From: Anthoceros angustus | Lineage: Eukaryota > Streptophyta > Anthocerotopsida > Anthocerotales > Anthocerotaceae | Direction of reading: 5' to 3' | DNA: 64,000 nucleotides | Assembly: GCA_010909165.1 (NCBI GenBank) | Contig: MU008160.1 | Span: 248,001 to 312,000, forward strand | Part shown: positions 54,300 to 64,000 of the stretch, piece by piece | Position numbering within the stretch: position 1 is the first letter of the stretch | Layout of the letters: each line of letters starts with the position of its first letter | The notes under the pieces: model-generated | Seen by the model: the letters and a program-made list of their open reading frames with translations, nothing else | The model's database searches: none | Told to the model about the DNA's origin: nothing | Made by a program: the position numbers and the translations under genes

Positions 54300-55085
54300 G
54301 ATTGTAGTTAACGTTTTATGGACTCTTCTTTTCTCTCCTGATTCGTTTCATGGACTCTTGTCCAGAGTCTAGAAAGCCTTTGGACCAGGCAAGTCTCTAA
54401 ATAGTGGCCCTTTGGACAAGCAAGTCTCTAAATAGTGACTCTTTTTTTCTCTCACGATTCTTGCATGGACTTTGTCCACAGTGTAGAAAGAAGAAGAAGA
54501 ATTTCATTTGGATCCACATAGGACTACATTGAACAAGCAATAGACAAGCAAGTCTATAAATAGTGTAAGACGAAGAATTTGCTACAGTCCATCAAGGATG
54601 GCTTTTTCTTCATGGACTTAGTCTCCGACAACCTGTATCATGGTGTGCTTGAGCTCTTTTAGTTTTATCTCGTATCATGGTGTGCTTAGGTTAATTCTAA
54701 TGCATCTTGATCCTGGTATGCTGAAGCTATTTCAATTACATCTAGTATCATGTACTGTTTAAGCTATTTCAATTGCATCTTGTATCATCTTGTATCATGC
54801 AGTGTTTAAGTTATTTCAATTACATCTTGCATCTTGCTGTGTTTAAGCTATTTCAATTGCATCTGCAAATTTTGAACGAGGGCTACGACACAAATTAGGT
54901 AGGGGTGGAAGTGTTGTAACTATCCACAACTTAGATTAGGTGCATGCAGAAAATAGAAAATTTAAAATTTTGAATGAGGGTTACGACACAAATTAGGTAG
55001 GGGTGGAAATGTTGTAACTATCCACAACATAGATTAGGTACATATAAAAAATAAAATTTTTAATTGAACATGTTTATTCATGTAT
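54300..55085. repeat. Second copy of the DUF971 downstream region
   Basis: Matches 48180-48960. The copies differ in the GTATCATGG/AAGCTATTTCAATT repeat section. 55086-55370 is AT-rich unique sequence without a gene. Confidence 0.8.
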
Positions 55086-55369
55086 ATAGATATAAAGAAT
55101 TAATATTCTCCAATTCTCATGATAAATATTGATTGAGAAGGAAAAAAAGACATAAATACTTTATAAATAAATAAATAAAAATACAGATAGACTGAAATAT
55201 AGGAATTCCACTTACATAACACAACTCAAACTTGGATAAACTCCACCAAGGAGTTGAAAATGATTGAATGAATACCTAGGTCAGGGCGCGTGGGTGAGTT
55301 TCAGGCATCTAAAATAGATAGCATTAGGAGGAGCCAGAGTCCGACAAAAATGCTATTGGTTGTCACGCG

Positions 55370-55762
55370 ACAATAATATATTGCACGGATGGGCTTGTTC
55401 GCCACTGTAGTCTAATGTCTAATTCCGATTTGCCTGATGCAAAATGCGTTGCTGTGTGCTTGTGTTTCTGGTCATGCGTGGAGTGTCGAGGCTCCAAAGG
55501 GCCTTGTTCGGCCACCATCTCGAGCGTGGCGGGCGAAGGGCCCGCGGTCGATCGGTCGGGACTGGACCCAAGCGCGATCGCCCTCGGCCTGTGCGCGGGC
55601 TTGCGGTGCCCCGTTCCGGCATGACCTGACAGGAGGAGACAGGCCGGATCTTGCCTCATGTCGGAGGCGCTTGTTGCTGCTGCGTCTCGAGATCTCAGGG
55701 TCGGGTGCGGCCTGGAGGGTCCATGGTTGGAGGAGACGGCTTCGGGGATTGGCGGGGGATTT
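55370..55762. repeat. Mosaic joint: shared leader plus duplicated upstream segment
   Basis: 55320-55445 repeats 51150-51265 (GCCAGAGTCCGACAAAAATG, GCACGGATGGGCTTGTTCGC). 55580-55762 repeats 57985-58168 (TGCGCGGGCTTGCGGTGCCC through GGGGATTTTGCAGATC). At GCAGATC it switches into the PAN-like gene start found at 59404. The GC-rich frames are not supported as genes. Confidence 0.7.
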
Positions 55763-56428
55763 TGCAGATCTGTGAATGGGGATCACCTGAGCAGAGGCTG
55801 TGAAGAAAGTGGAGGTCGGCTGGGATCCAGTGCATGGAGCTGTTCTGGAGGACGCTGAGGACGAAAGTGCCCAAGTCAAACAGAAGGATGTCGAGATGGG
55901 TAAGCTCGCATGCACCTCCTTCTATTTTGTGCTAGGTGTGATATCCGGCATGACTGAAGCTGCGGCCTGGCCATATGCAGAGGGGCCACTGAGACCGGCA
56001 AGCCTTTTGCAAAAGGATGTAATCCTGAATACCACACAGATTATGACGGGTTGGCTGTGAGATGGGGTCTCACACATCCAACAGATACCGCAGCAGATTG
56101 CTGTCAAGCATGTCATGATCAGGCAAGAAATGCCAAGGACGGTGAACTGAAATGCAACATATGGGTGTACTGTCCTTCAGAGGAGGGTTGTTTTTCCCCA
56201 GATATATATGAACACAAACATCATGAATGCTGGTTGAAACAGGTTGGTCCTGTCGTTCAAGCTTACTTTCCATTTCGCGACACGAATTCCAATACTCTGC
56301 GTTGACGCAAACGGCTGTTGTCCTCTGCAGGCGTTGGAACCAAAGCTGAATTTTAAAGGTACGTACCTCATCCCACCCAAAAGCTCCGACTGTCGTGCCT
56401 TGGGTATCGGGGTCATCAGCGAATAGGG
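55762..56428 (+). pseudogene. Apple/PAN-like Cys-rich plant protein, copy 1
   Basis: The exon with CNPEYHTDYDGLAVRWGLTH, PTDTAADCCQACHDQARNAK, CNIWVYCPSEEGC and HHECWLKQ is intact here (55981-56241). The last exon has lost 14 bases near 56366 between two GTAC repeats and one G near 56410, so YSEEYRSSHPKAPTVVPWVSGV is broken. The upstream frame VEVGWDPVHGAVLEDAEDES is present. Cysteine spacing suggests disulphide-bonded extracellular or lumenal domains. The molecular role is unknown. Confidence 0.7.
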
Positions 56429-56638
56429 ACATTCTTTGGCCAGCTCCTTAATTCTGAGACAACAAATTCCCGTTATTGGGTACCTTCTACCTATGAACTT
56501 AAGATCAGTTTAACCCAGCGGAGCCCTCCTTTGGGTATTCACCTGAACGCACTTCGGACCTCAGCCATAGTTATCTTATGGTTTCTCTGCTACCCACCTA
56601 GTACGAACTGATTATGTACGACGATACCTTCTTTCAGC

Positions 56639-57639
56639 CTATGTCCAACGGGAGGGCCAATATGCATGAATCTGGTAACCTGTCTTCCAATTGTCCAAAA
56701 ACATGACTGCCCGGACGGCCCAGAAGCAGACTGTCATGCCGACCACCATGACAGTCCGCTGCACCATCCTGGACCTGAGCCGGACGACGAAATGGCTCAC
56801 GGCAGCCACAGTAACCCTGACAAGAGTGTAGAGGAATCCGACCACAAAGCCCTCAGCTCCGAGCATGCCAGACTGCTGGTAGAAGAACAGCAGCTTCCCG
56901 GGATTGCTCCGATCCGGCATGAAGAGCGGCATCCCGCGGATGATGTTAAACATGCCGCCGGAGACGCTGAAGAAGTAGATCAAGAGCGCCCCTCCGCACC
57001 ACACCTCCCGCTCATGCAGCGGCGAGTTCGGCGCCATAAGCATCTTCGCCACGAAGGAGCGGCCACCAGCAATCCTCCCGCCAGAACAATCATCTGCTGC
57101 GCGACACCAGCGGCGGCCGCTGAATTTGCCCTACCTTGAACCCGGTGCGCCTCCACGAACGCCGCGATGCTATCTGCAGGGACATGTCCCCGGCTCCGCG
57201 GCATGGCTCTGCTTCAGCTCCACCTTACCTGGGGCAGGTGCCGGATGCTCGGCAGCGAGTTCACTCCGAACAAGGCAAAGCTCCCGGGACTCTGCTTGAA
57301 CTCCATGTCCACGAAGAAAACCTTGAAGCCGCCGGCTGGTCCTGGTTGTGCTTGGCATAGGATGTGGCGACCAGACCGAACTCCCGCCTCAACTCCTCCA
57401 GCTTCAGCCCGTCTTCTCCGCAGCTGCAGCGCATCGAAGAAGAAGATGAGCGAGTACGGCCGGCCCTCAGGCTGCATCGCAAACCTCCTCAGGCCGCCAT
57501 CATCCAGCCGGATCACGCCGTCCGCCGCCTGCTCCTGCTGCAGTAACAGATCCGCAATGCGATCGTCATTGCTCTCGGCCGCGGCAAACGCCTGGGCCGC
57601 TAGCAGCAAGGCCGCCACAACCAAAGCCGTCCTCCACAT
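56639..57639 (-). CDS. OST3/OST6 subunit of oligosaccharyltransferase, copy 1
   Basis: Single-exon gene on minus starting at ATG 57639, with signal peptide MWRTALVVAALLLAAQAFAA. The lumenal thioredoxin-like region follows (RIADLLLQQEQAADGVIRLD, GRPYSLIFFFDALQL, KVFFVDMEFKQSPGSFALFG, NSLPSIRHL). Then come four membrane segments (about IVLAGGLLVAAP, GALLIYFFSVSGGMFNII, FVVGFLYTLV, VVGMTVCFWAVRAVMF) and the plant-typical end LDNWKTGYQIHAYWPSRW. It would take part in N-glycosylation in the ER membrane. No CxxC is seen in the thioredoxin-like part, as in plant relatives. Frame breaks near 57423 (CGGAGAAG), 57340 and at several GC-rich sites prevent a continuous reading. They differ from those of copy 2, which favours consensus errors. 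This copy has the better C-terminus. Confidence 0.82.
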
Positions 57640-58260
57640 CTCCCTTCACTTCCTCCCTCCGATCAGGCTTCCTTCTGCGAGATTCACTGAATTCCGCCCA
57701 GGTTTCCACACGGGGCACCTTTTAAACAGAGTCAGTCCCCGTTCCGTTTCAATCTCAGGGTACACCGGTTTCTTTGAGTGCTAGACTTCTTCAATATTCT
57801 CTCACTATTATTAGTATTTTTTACTTTTGTTTATATTATTTATTGAGTAATTCATTCTAATACTATTATGGCATACAGAGAAAACTTCTTGTAACCTTTT
57901 TCTTTTATGCGGAAAACGTCTTGTGGACCCCTTTTTTGGGGTGCCGAGGTGGCGCATCACCTGGCTTAGAGCTCCAACTTGCCCTCGGCCTGTGCGCGGG
58001 CTTGCGGTGCCCCGTTCCGGCATGACCTGACAGGAGGAGACAGGCCGGATCTTGCCTCATGTCGGAGGCGCTTGTTGCTGCTGCGTCTCGAGATCTCAGG
58101 GTCGGGTGCGGCCTGGAGGGTCCATGGTTGGAGGAGACGGCTTCGGGGATTGGCGGGGGATTTTGCAGATCGATGGTGATTCTGCCGTCTGAGAATGGTT
58201 AGGCTTTAGGCGGGAAAGATAGGAAGGAGGAGCTGTCGGCTCCTGGTGCTGGGAGGAGGC
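57640..58260. other. Intergenic: OST3/6 upstream and segment joining the two cassettes
   Basis: 57640-57960 (GATCAGGCTTCCTTCTGCGA ... GGGTGCCGAGGTGGCGCATC) is repeated at 61315-61670 and includes the OST3/6 5' flank. At about 57980 AGCTCCAACTT passes into GCCCTCGGCCTG, starting the 5' region of the membrane-protein gene. No additional gene seen. Confidence 0.6.
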
Positions 58261-59269
58261 ATGGCGCACGGGTTTCTTGGCAGAGCGAGATGCTCGTACA
58301 AGCATGCGACTATGGTGGTGTGCGGAGGGAATGTGGTGGCCGCGCTTGTCATGTTGCATTCTCTGCTCAGTCCGGTTTATTTCCATCGGCCGTCTATGCA
58401 GAGCTGGACGTTGCAGGAATCGAGCGATGGTATGTGTGCGGGTGCATGCGTCTGCATGCAGGGGGGGGGGAGCAGGGATCGGGTAGGATGGAAGTGTGGA
58501 GGTGGAATTTGGATGCTTGGCTGGTGTTGGTGATGCTTGGCGCGGCTAGGGTTGGTTGTACAGTTTTTGGATTCGGGTTTGGATTGTGCTGGATTGGTGT
58601 GTGTTGGAAGGCGGCTGTATTCGATTTGGTAGGGTTTTTTTCTGTATTTGACGGAGGTTTGCTTCTCGATATGCAGTGTTGCAAACTGAAGCTGAAGAGA
58701 AAGACATCAGAGAACTTCATGCGGCGCGATTGAAAGCAGTGCCGCATGCGCTTATACAAAGGGTATAGTACTGCCTGCCGATGACTTCAATGTGGCCGAC
58801 TTTTGCTTGTCTGGCTCCAGTTTATTATTTTTGAGGGGTGCATTTCACGTGGTCTCTTTGAGGTGTGCATTTCACATGGTCTCCTCACGATTGCCTCTTC
58901 CGTTCTCTACTAGGTTAAGGAGATAAAAGCTGAGTCTGATGACAAGGCTGCACGCGACAGTGAGGCAGGTTACGCCAGACAGAAGGTCGCCGCTGAACTT
59001 GCAGAAAGGGTTAAAGAGCTAAAGAATTCGAACAACCAGAGTAGCCAGCAAGGTTGGTTCCTTCAGTCTGTCATCCCCTGTCTTCTTCAATCCCTCCTGA
59101 GGTTCTCTGCCCTGTACTTATTGGAAGGTCGTTGCGTGAAACCTAAGCGCCTTTGCTGTGTCACTCTGTAGCTTTCGAAGAATGGCGGAAAAAGTCTCAG
59201 CAACGGGCTGAAGAGAAAGCTAGGGGGGCCAGCTCAGGTGTGACCCAGAACTTGCTGCGGTGTGACTGA
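58261..59269 (+). CDS. 163-aa single-pass membrane/coiled-coil protein of unknown function
   Basis: Four exons in consistent phase: 58261-58429, 58677-58762, 58914-59052 and 59172-59269. Introns are 247, 151 and 119 nt, all GT-AG. The product starts MAHGFLGRARCSYKHATMVV with one hydrophobic segment near residues 17-42 (VVAALVMLHSLLSPVYF). A charged, probably coiled-coil region follows (QTEAEEKDIRELHAARLKAV, VKEIKAESDDKAARDSEAGY, AAELAERVKELKNSNNQSSQ, FEEWRKKSQQRAEEKARG) with a short tail ending NLLRCD. The start resembles a family of small plant proteins with an N-terminal membrane anchor and no assigned function (recalled, not verified). It is unbroken, unlike its neighbours. Exon 3 alone has been copied to 48960-49345 (twice) and 51970-52145. 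Confidence 0.75.
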
Positions 59270-59403
59270 TTGGCAGTGCATCGAAAGATGTGCACCTGGG
59301 ATTGCAGGCTTTCAGTCATAGCTTCATTCTTTTGGACTGTCTGCAGACACTTTGGCGTTGCAGTAGTAGCAACTTAAGGGCTGTGGGCTACATGTTTGCA
59401 AAT

Positions 59404-60077
59404 CTGTGAATGGGGATCACCTGAGCAGAGGCTGTGAAGAAAGTGGAGGTCGGCTGGGATCCAGTGCATGGAGCTGTTCTGGAGGACGCTGAGGACGAAA
59501 GTGCCCAAGTCAAACAGAAGGATGTCGAGATGGGTAAGCTCGCATGCACCTCCTTCTATTTTGTGCTAGGTGTGATATCCGGCATGACTGAAGCTGCGGC
59601 CTGGCCATATGCAGAGGGGCCACTGAGACCGGCAAGCCTTTTGCAAAAGGATGTAATCCTGAATACCACACAGATTATGACGGGTTGGCTGTGAGATGGG
59701 GTCTCACACATCCAACAGATACCGCAGCAGATTGCTGTCAAGCATGTCATGATCAGGCAAGAAATGCCAAGGACGGTGAACTGAAATGCAACATATGGGT
59801 GTACTGTCCTTCAGAGGAGGTTGTTTTTCCCCAGATATATATGAACACAAACATCATGAATGCTGGTTGAAACAGGTTGGTCCTGTCGTTCAAGCTTACT
59901 TTCCATTTCCCGGCGACACGAATTCCAATACTCTGCGTTGACGCAAACGGCTGTTGTCCTCTGCAGGCGTTGGAACCAAAGCTGAATTTTAAAGGTACGT
60001 ACAGCGAGGAGTACCGCTCATCCCACCCAAAAGCTCCGACTGTCGTGCCTTGGGTATCGGGGGTCATCAGCGAATAG
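59404..60077 (+). CDS. Apple/PAN-like Cys-rich plant protein, copy 2
   Basis: A block encoding AVKKVEVGWDPVHGAVLEDA comes first (about 59430-59535). The Cys-rich exon is 59615-59875 (DYDGLAVRWGLTHPTD, DCCQACHDQA, CNIWVYCPSEE, HHECWLKQ). The last exon, 59967-60077, is intact: ALEPKLNFKGTYSEEYRSSH, PKAPTVVPWVSGVISE, stop. One G is missing at GAGGTTGT near 59820, a position that is correct in copy 1. The first intron's boundaries do not agree in phase, so the 5' structure is unresolved. It is tail-to-tail with OST3/6 (about 220 bp between stops). Confidence 0.7.
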
Positions 60078-60298
60078 GGACATTCTTTGGCCAGCTCCTT
60101 AATTCTGAGACAACAAATTCCCGTTATTGGGTACCTTCTACCTATGAACTTAAGATCAGTTTAACCCAGCGGAGCCCTCCTTTGGGTATTCACCTGAACG
60201 CACTTCGGACCTCAGCCATAGTTATCTTATGGTTTCTCTGCCTACCATGCTACCCACCTAGTACGAACCGATTATGTACGACGATACCTTCTTTCAGC

Positions 60299-61310
60299 CT
60301 ATGTCCAACGGAGGCCAATATGCATGAATCTGGTAACCTGTCTTCCAATTGTCCAAAACATGACTGCCCGGACGGCCCAGAAGCAGACTGTCATGCCGAC
60401 CACCATGACAGTCCGCTGCACCATCCTGGACCTGAGCCGGACGACGAAATGGCTCACGGCAGCCACAGTAACCCCGACAAGAGTGTAGAGGAATCCGACC
60501 ACAAAGCCCTCAGCTCCGAGCTGCATGCCAGACTGCTGGTAGAAGAACAGCAGCTTCCCGGGATTGCTCCGATCCGGCATGAAGAGCGGCATCCCGCGGA
60601 TGATGTTAAACATGCCGCCGGAGACGCTGAAGAAGTAGATCAAGAGCGCCCCTCCGCACCACACCTCCCGCTCATGCAGCGGCGAGTTCGGCGCCATAAG
60701 CATCTTCGCCACGAAGGGAGCGGCCACCAGCAATCCTCCCGCCAGAACAATCATCTGCTGCCGCGACACCAGCGGCGGCCGCTGAATTTGCCCTACCTTG
60801 AACCCGGTGCGCGCCTCCACGAACGCCGCGATGCTATCTGCAGCCCGGGACATGTCCCCCGGCTCCGCGGCATGGCTCTGCTTCAGCTCCACCTTACCCG
60901 GGGGCAGGTGCCGGATGCTCGGCAGCGAGTTCACTCCGAACAAGGCAAAGCTCCCGGGACTCTGCTTGAACTCCATGTCCACGAAGAAAACCTTGAAGCC
61001 GCCGGCTGGTCCTGGTTGTGCTTGGCATAGGATGTGGCGACCAGACCGAACTCCCGCCTCAACTCCTCCAGCTTCAGCTCCGTCTTCTCCGCAGCTGCAG
61101 CGCATCGAAGAAGAAGATGAGCGAGTACGGCCGGCCCTCAGGCTGCATCGCAAACCTCCTCAGGCCGCCATCATCCAGCCGGATCACGCCGTCCGCCGCC
61201 TGCTCCTGCTGCAGTAACAGATCCGCAATGCGATCGTCATTGCTCTCGGCCGCGGCAAACGCCTGGGCCGCTAGCAGCAAGGCCGCCACAACCAAAGCCG
61301 TCCTCCACAT
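60299..61310 (-). CDS. OST3/OST6 subunit of oligosaccharyltransferase, copy 2
   Basis: ATG at 61310, same architecture as copy 1. This copy keeps an unbroken central frame from GGFKVFFVDMEFKQSPGSFA through all four membrane segments to SRMVQRTVMVVGMTVCFWAV. It includes GMQLGAEGFVVGFLYTLVGV, where copy 1 has deletions. Its C-terminus is shifted by one missing T near 60346 (WTIGRQVTRFMHIG instead of LDNWKTGYQIHAYWP), and the FFDALQL region has the same apparent one-base deficit at CTGCGGAGAAG as copy 1. Taken together, the two copies suggest one functional sequence with copy-specific consensus indels. Confidence 0.82.
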
Positions 61311-61744
61311 CTCTCCCTTCACTTCCTCCCTCCGATCAGGCTTCCTTCTGCGAGATTCACTGAATTCCGCCCAGGTTTCCACGGGGCACCTTTTAAACAG
61401 AGTCAGTCCCCGTTCCGTTTCAATCTCAGGGTACACCGGTACACCGGTTTCCCTTTGAGTGCTAGACTTCTTCAATATTCTCTCACTATTATTAGTATTT
61501 TTACTTTTGTTTATATTATTTATTGAGTAATTCATTCTAATACTATTATGGCATACAGAGAAAACTTCTTGTAACCTTTTTTCTTTTATGCGGAAAACGT
61601 CTTGTGGACCCCCCCTTTTTTTTTTGGGGTGCCGAGGTGGCGCATCACCTGGCTTAGAGCTCCAACTTGGTGCCTGAAGCTAGCTAAAATCTCACCTAGG
61701 CTCATCAGTCCATGCGCGGTTGTTGGGCCGTCCTCGGTCAAATG

Positions 61745-61862
61745 CATCGATCGCTTATTTCTAGGCGTTGTTTTTTATCGTAAATTATGATCTAAGGCGT
61801 TATTTTTTATCATAAACCATGATCTAGGCGTTATTTTTTTTATCATGAACCATGATTCCCGA
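61745..61862. repeat. ~38-bp direct repeat, three units
   Basis: TAGGCGTTxTTTTTTATC followed by xTAAACCATGATC recurs three times with varying T-run lengths. Unique non-coding flanks. Confidence 0.75.
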
Positions 61863-63300
61863 TGGCAATCCTCCGATCAGGTTTGGTTAGTGGTCTAGCC
61901 GCAATAAAAAAAACAAATAAATTAGAAAATAACGGTCGACTGGCCCAACTTGAGCTCCTTAAAACGAAAACCGAACTAGGGCAAAGCTAGACCTTCACCT
62001 AGGTGCCCCAAGCTAGGTGGTGGGCCAGCTCCACAAAGTTTTCTGCTCCACACAAATGTTTTCCTCCAAACTTTTTGGTGACGAGATTGGTATGCTACAT
62101 ACTATGTGTAACGTATGCAAATAAGTTTGATGACATTTATACAAAGGAAAAACCAATGACATTTGATAGATATGGTAGATGAGTAAGAGGATAGTATGGC
62201 GTACCGATTTGCACTACCTCAATTTTTGAGTTATCGCTCAGGTGGAGCTCCAGCTCCGCGCATGGAGGGAGCTAGAGCTGGAGCCTTGCCCCCAAAGAAA
62301 GCCAGTGGTCGATCCGTTGCGATCGGCTTGATTGATTCAATTGCCTAAGGCCAATCTAAATCAAGCTTAAATCAATATGCATATGAACTAATTCGGGCCT
62401 AAGAGGTAGCACTTGCAAGATCGAGGAGATGGTGCATGTTTTTGAGAGGATTTGTAGCAGAGTGTGAAGCTGATGCCGCATTCTACAAGTTGTGGCTGGC
62501 AAGTAGCATGCAGTATGCTGCGCTGCCATGCCAATTCTTGCAATGACACCATTGTTTCAGGAACAGGGCCTCATGACTTCACGATCTAGTCACTAACTGG
62601 GTCATGTTCCTCTTACTTCCTTCCTTCCCCATTCTAAATTCAAACCCCCAATCACACCTTAGGACATCGATCGAAAGCACTCTTGGTTCATATATGGTTC
62701 ATTGCATTGGAGGAAGGTTCATATATGGTTCATTGCATTGGAGGAATCAGCAGAGGCTGAGATGAATGGATGGAGCTTATATTCATTTTAAGCACAACTT
62801 AATGTTAGCTTGATCGATTCATGTGCATGTGTAAATCATTTCAAGCTTAGATTTAGGTCTAAACGTTTTAGGCAATTCAAGCCTGAATGTATCATGCAAT
62901 TCAAGTCTAAACACTTGAGATTTGTTCAGCATCATAATCAGCATAAATCACGCGGAGGTGGAACTTCAAGTGGCTCCATTGGCCAAGGTGTAGTTTGAGC
63001 TCCACGTCGGGTAAGAAAAAACGAAGAAAACTTTCGAGTGTTATAAGGATAAAAGTAAAAGAAAACAAACCTAGTAAAAAATAAAATAAACATGACGACT
63101 TTATAAATGTACAAAGATGGGAAGTCCGATCTACACTGGGGCGATGGGCAGAAACAACCCTCTAGAACGCCCCGGGTCAGGGGGGACTAGGCCCCCCAAT
63201 GTTTAAAAAATAATACATTAAGATTAGAGAAAAAGGTGGAGGACTAAACAAAAATGAAAGAGGAGTAATGGGATGGATAGAAGTAGAAAAGAAGAGTAGG
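61863..63300. other. Gene-poor stretch
   Basis: No supported ORF. Contains an inverted GGAGCTCCAGCTCC / GGAGCTAGAGCTGGAGCC pair (62233-62285), a 30-bp direct repeat (62685-62745, GGTTCATATATGGTTCATTG) and a GC-rich palindromic patch CCCCGGGTCAGGGGGG/GGCCCCCCA (63169-63200). Confidence 0.5.
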
Positions 63301-63311
63301 AATAATGGATC

Positions 63312-63376
63312 CCTCCGCATTGCGAGATTCGAACTCGCGACCTCCTGCACTTGGCTACAACTGAGCAGGAAACCCT
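63312..63376 (-). repeat. tRNA-derived SINE-like remnant or tRNA pseudogene
   Basis: The minus strand contains a box-A-like TGCTCAGTTGTAGCC and a perfect T-arm with box B (GCGAGTTCGAATCTCGC). The 7 nt after the T-stem do not pair with the expected acceptor 5' side, and no standard anticodon arm forms. A short SINE head or decayed tRNA fits; a functional tRNA does not. Confidence 0.45.
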
Positions 63377-63416
63377 TGTACGAAAAAAGGGCCAATATTT
63401 GTCCACTCAAGTGAGG

Positions 63417-63487
63417 TGCACCGGCCGGGAATCGAACCCGGGTCTGTACCGTGGCAGGGTACTATTCTACCACTAGACCACCGGTGC
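63417..63487 (-). tRNA. tRNA-Gly (GCC)
   Basis: 71 nt on minus. The acceptor stem GCACCGG pairs with CCGGTGC with discriminator A. The D-arm is in GTCTAGTGGTAGAAT, the anticodon loop CTGCCAC has anticodon GCC, and the T-arm is CCGGGTTCGATTCCCGG. No intron and no encoded CCA. It matches plant nuclear tRNA-Gly(GCC) closely. Confidence 0.95.
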
Positions 63488-64000
63488 CCACGGCTACGCA
63501 TGGACACATAATTTAAAAAAAAATTAAACTTTGCACGTCATGTGCTGCTCCTCGCTGCCCCTGACGATAACACCCTCCACCCTCCGCGGTGCCCCCGCTC
63601 TATACCTAGTCTGGCATATGGAACCTCCCGCTCCACCGATTCCCCAGACTATGCAGCATACGTCTCGAAGACCTCTGTGGCTAGGCTGTGTTGAGCTCTG
63701 CTCCCAGACGCAGACGGAGACGCAAAATGCTTCTGCCTGTTCTCATGTGGCAGACTCCACTGCCCTCTTTTGAAAACACCAGAAACCAGAGCTTTCACAA
63801 TGAGACTGCCACCAAACATGGGTCACAGGATCACGCGACAACTAAGTGTTGATGCTACCAAAAAGAAGCTGATGTACACCCCTACATCGATGCTGGCTGA
63901 TAAGCGCAAGCTTCTGAGCTCGTTGCTAAAGATATGAACCCTATCATGAGACTAGTGCATGTGCAGAGGCACCTTGTCTTGCAAAAGGTTGCTTCCCAGT
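63488..64000. other. Unassigned right edge
   Basis: An 80-codon plus-strand frame (63531-63773) has no recognisable domain and no conserved pattern. I see no supported feature between the tRNA and the window end. Confidence 0.4.

Noticed and set aside
63312-63376. A second functional tRNA beside tRNA-Gly
   Set aside because: Perfect T-arm, but the acceptor stem does not pair and no anticodon arm forms.

Overview
This is repeat-rich nuclear DNA from a land plant. The evidence is CACTA (En/Spm) and Ty1/Copia transposons, GT-AG introns, a plant tRNA-Gly, and single-copy-type plant families: a heterotrimeric G-protein gamma subunit, a DUF1350 alpha/beta-hydrolase-like plastid protein, a DUF971 protein, and an OST3/OST6 oligosaccharyltransferase subunit. 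Introns that can be fixed by splice phase are mostly short (about 80-250 nt). That would suit a compact-intron plant such as a lycophyte, but the species cannot be fixed from this window.

Layout. 1-9446 is the right-hand part of a CACTA element. It has a decayed Tnp2 transposase on the minus strand (DUF4218 and DUF4216 regions and a long acidic tail, the tail region tandemly duplicated at 1-3230), preceded by a SET-domain reading frame and a Cys/His exon, and it ends in a recognisable CACTA terminus at 9446. 9.5-16.8 kb holds duplicated hypothetical genes, fragments of CACTA subterminal repeats and minisatellites. 16.9-23.5 kb is a large foldback/direct-repeat complex. 23.7-26.5 kb has decayed plus-strand ORFs, one resembling En/Spm-associated Transposase_24. 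26.7-30.5 kb is a higher-order tandem repeat and non-coding DNA. 31.0-38.5 kb is dominated by a 12-bp GTTGTAAA-NNNN array that I interpret as expanded CACTA subterminal repeats. A broken Copia element (33.0-35.6 kb) sits inside it.

40.6-61.7 kb is the gene-bearing part. A G-gamma gene is followed by three copies of a DUF1350 gene. Only the third copy keeps its head-to-head DUF971 partner with 52 bp between the two start codons. A second cassette holds a 163-aa membrane/coiled-coil protein, an apple/PAN-like Cys-rich protein and OST3/6; the latter two are present twice. 61.9-64 kb is mostly non-coding and ends with a tRNA-like/SINE remnant and tRNA-Gly(GCC).

Two things run through the window. 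First, many junctions between unrelated blocks show 5-10 bp microhomology, and many short units have expanded into near-perfect arrays. This looks like template switching or circle amplification, or else like an assembly artefact. Second, duplicate copies differ by small indels that often fall at CAG/CTG/CCGG or homopolymers, and different copies carry different lesions. Many apparent frameshifts may therefore be consensus errors rather than pseudogenisation.
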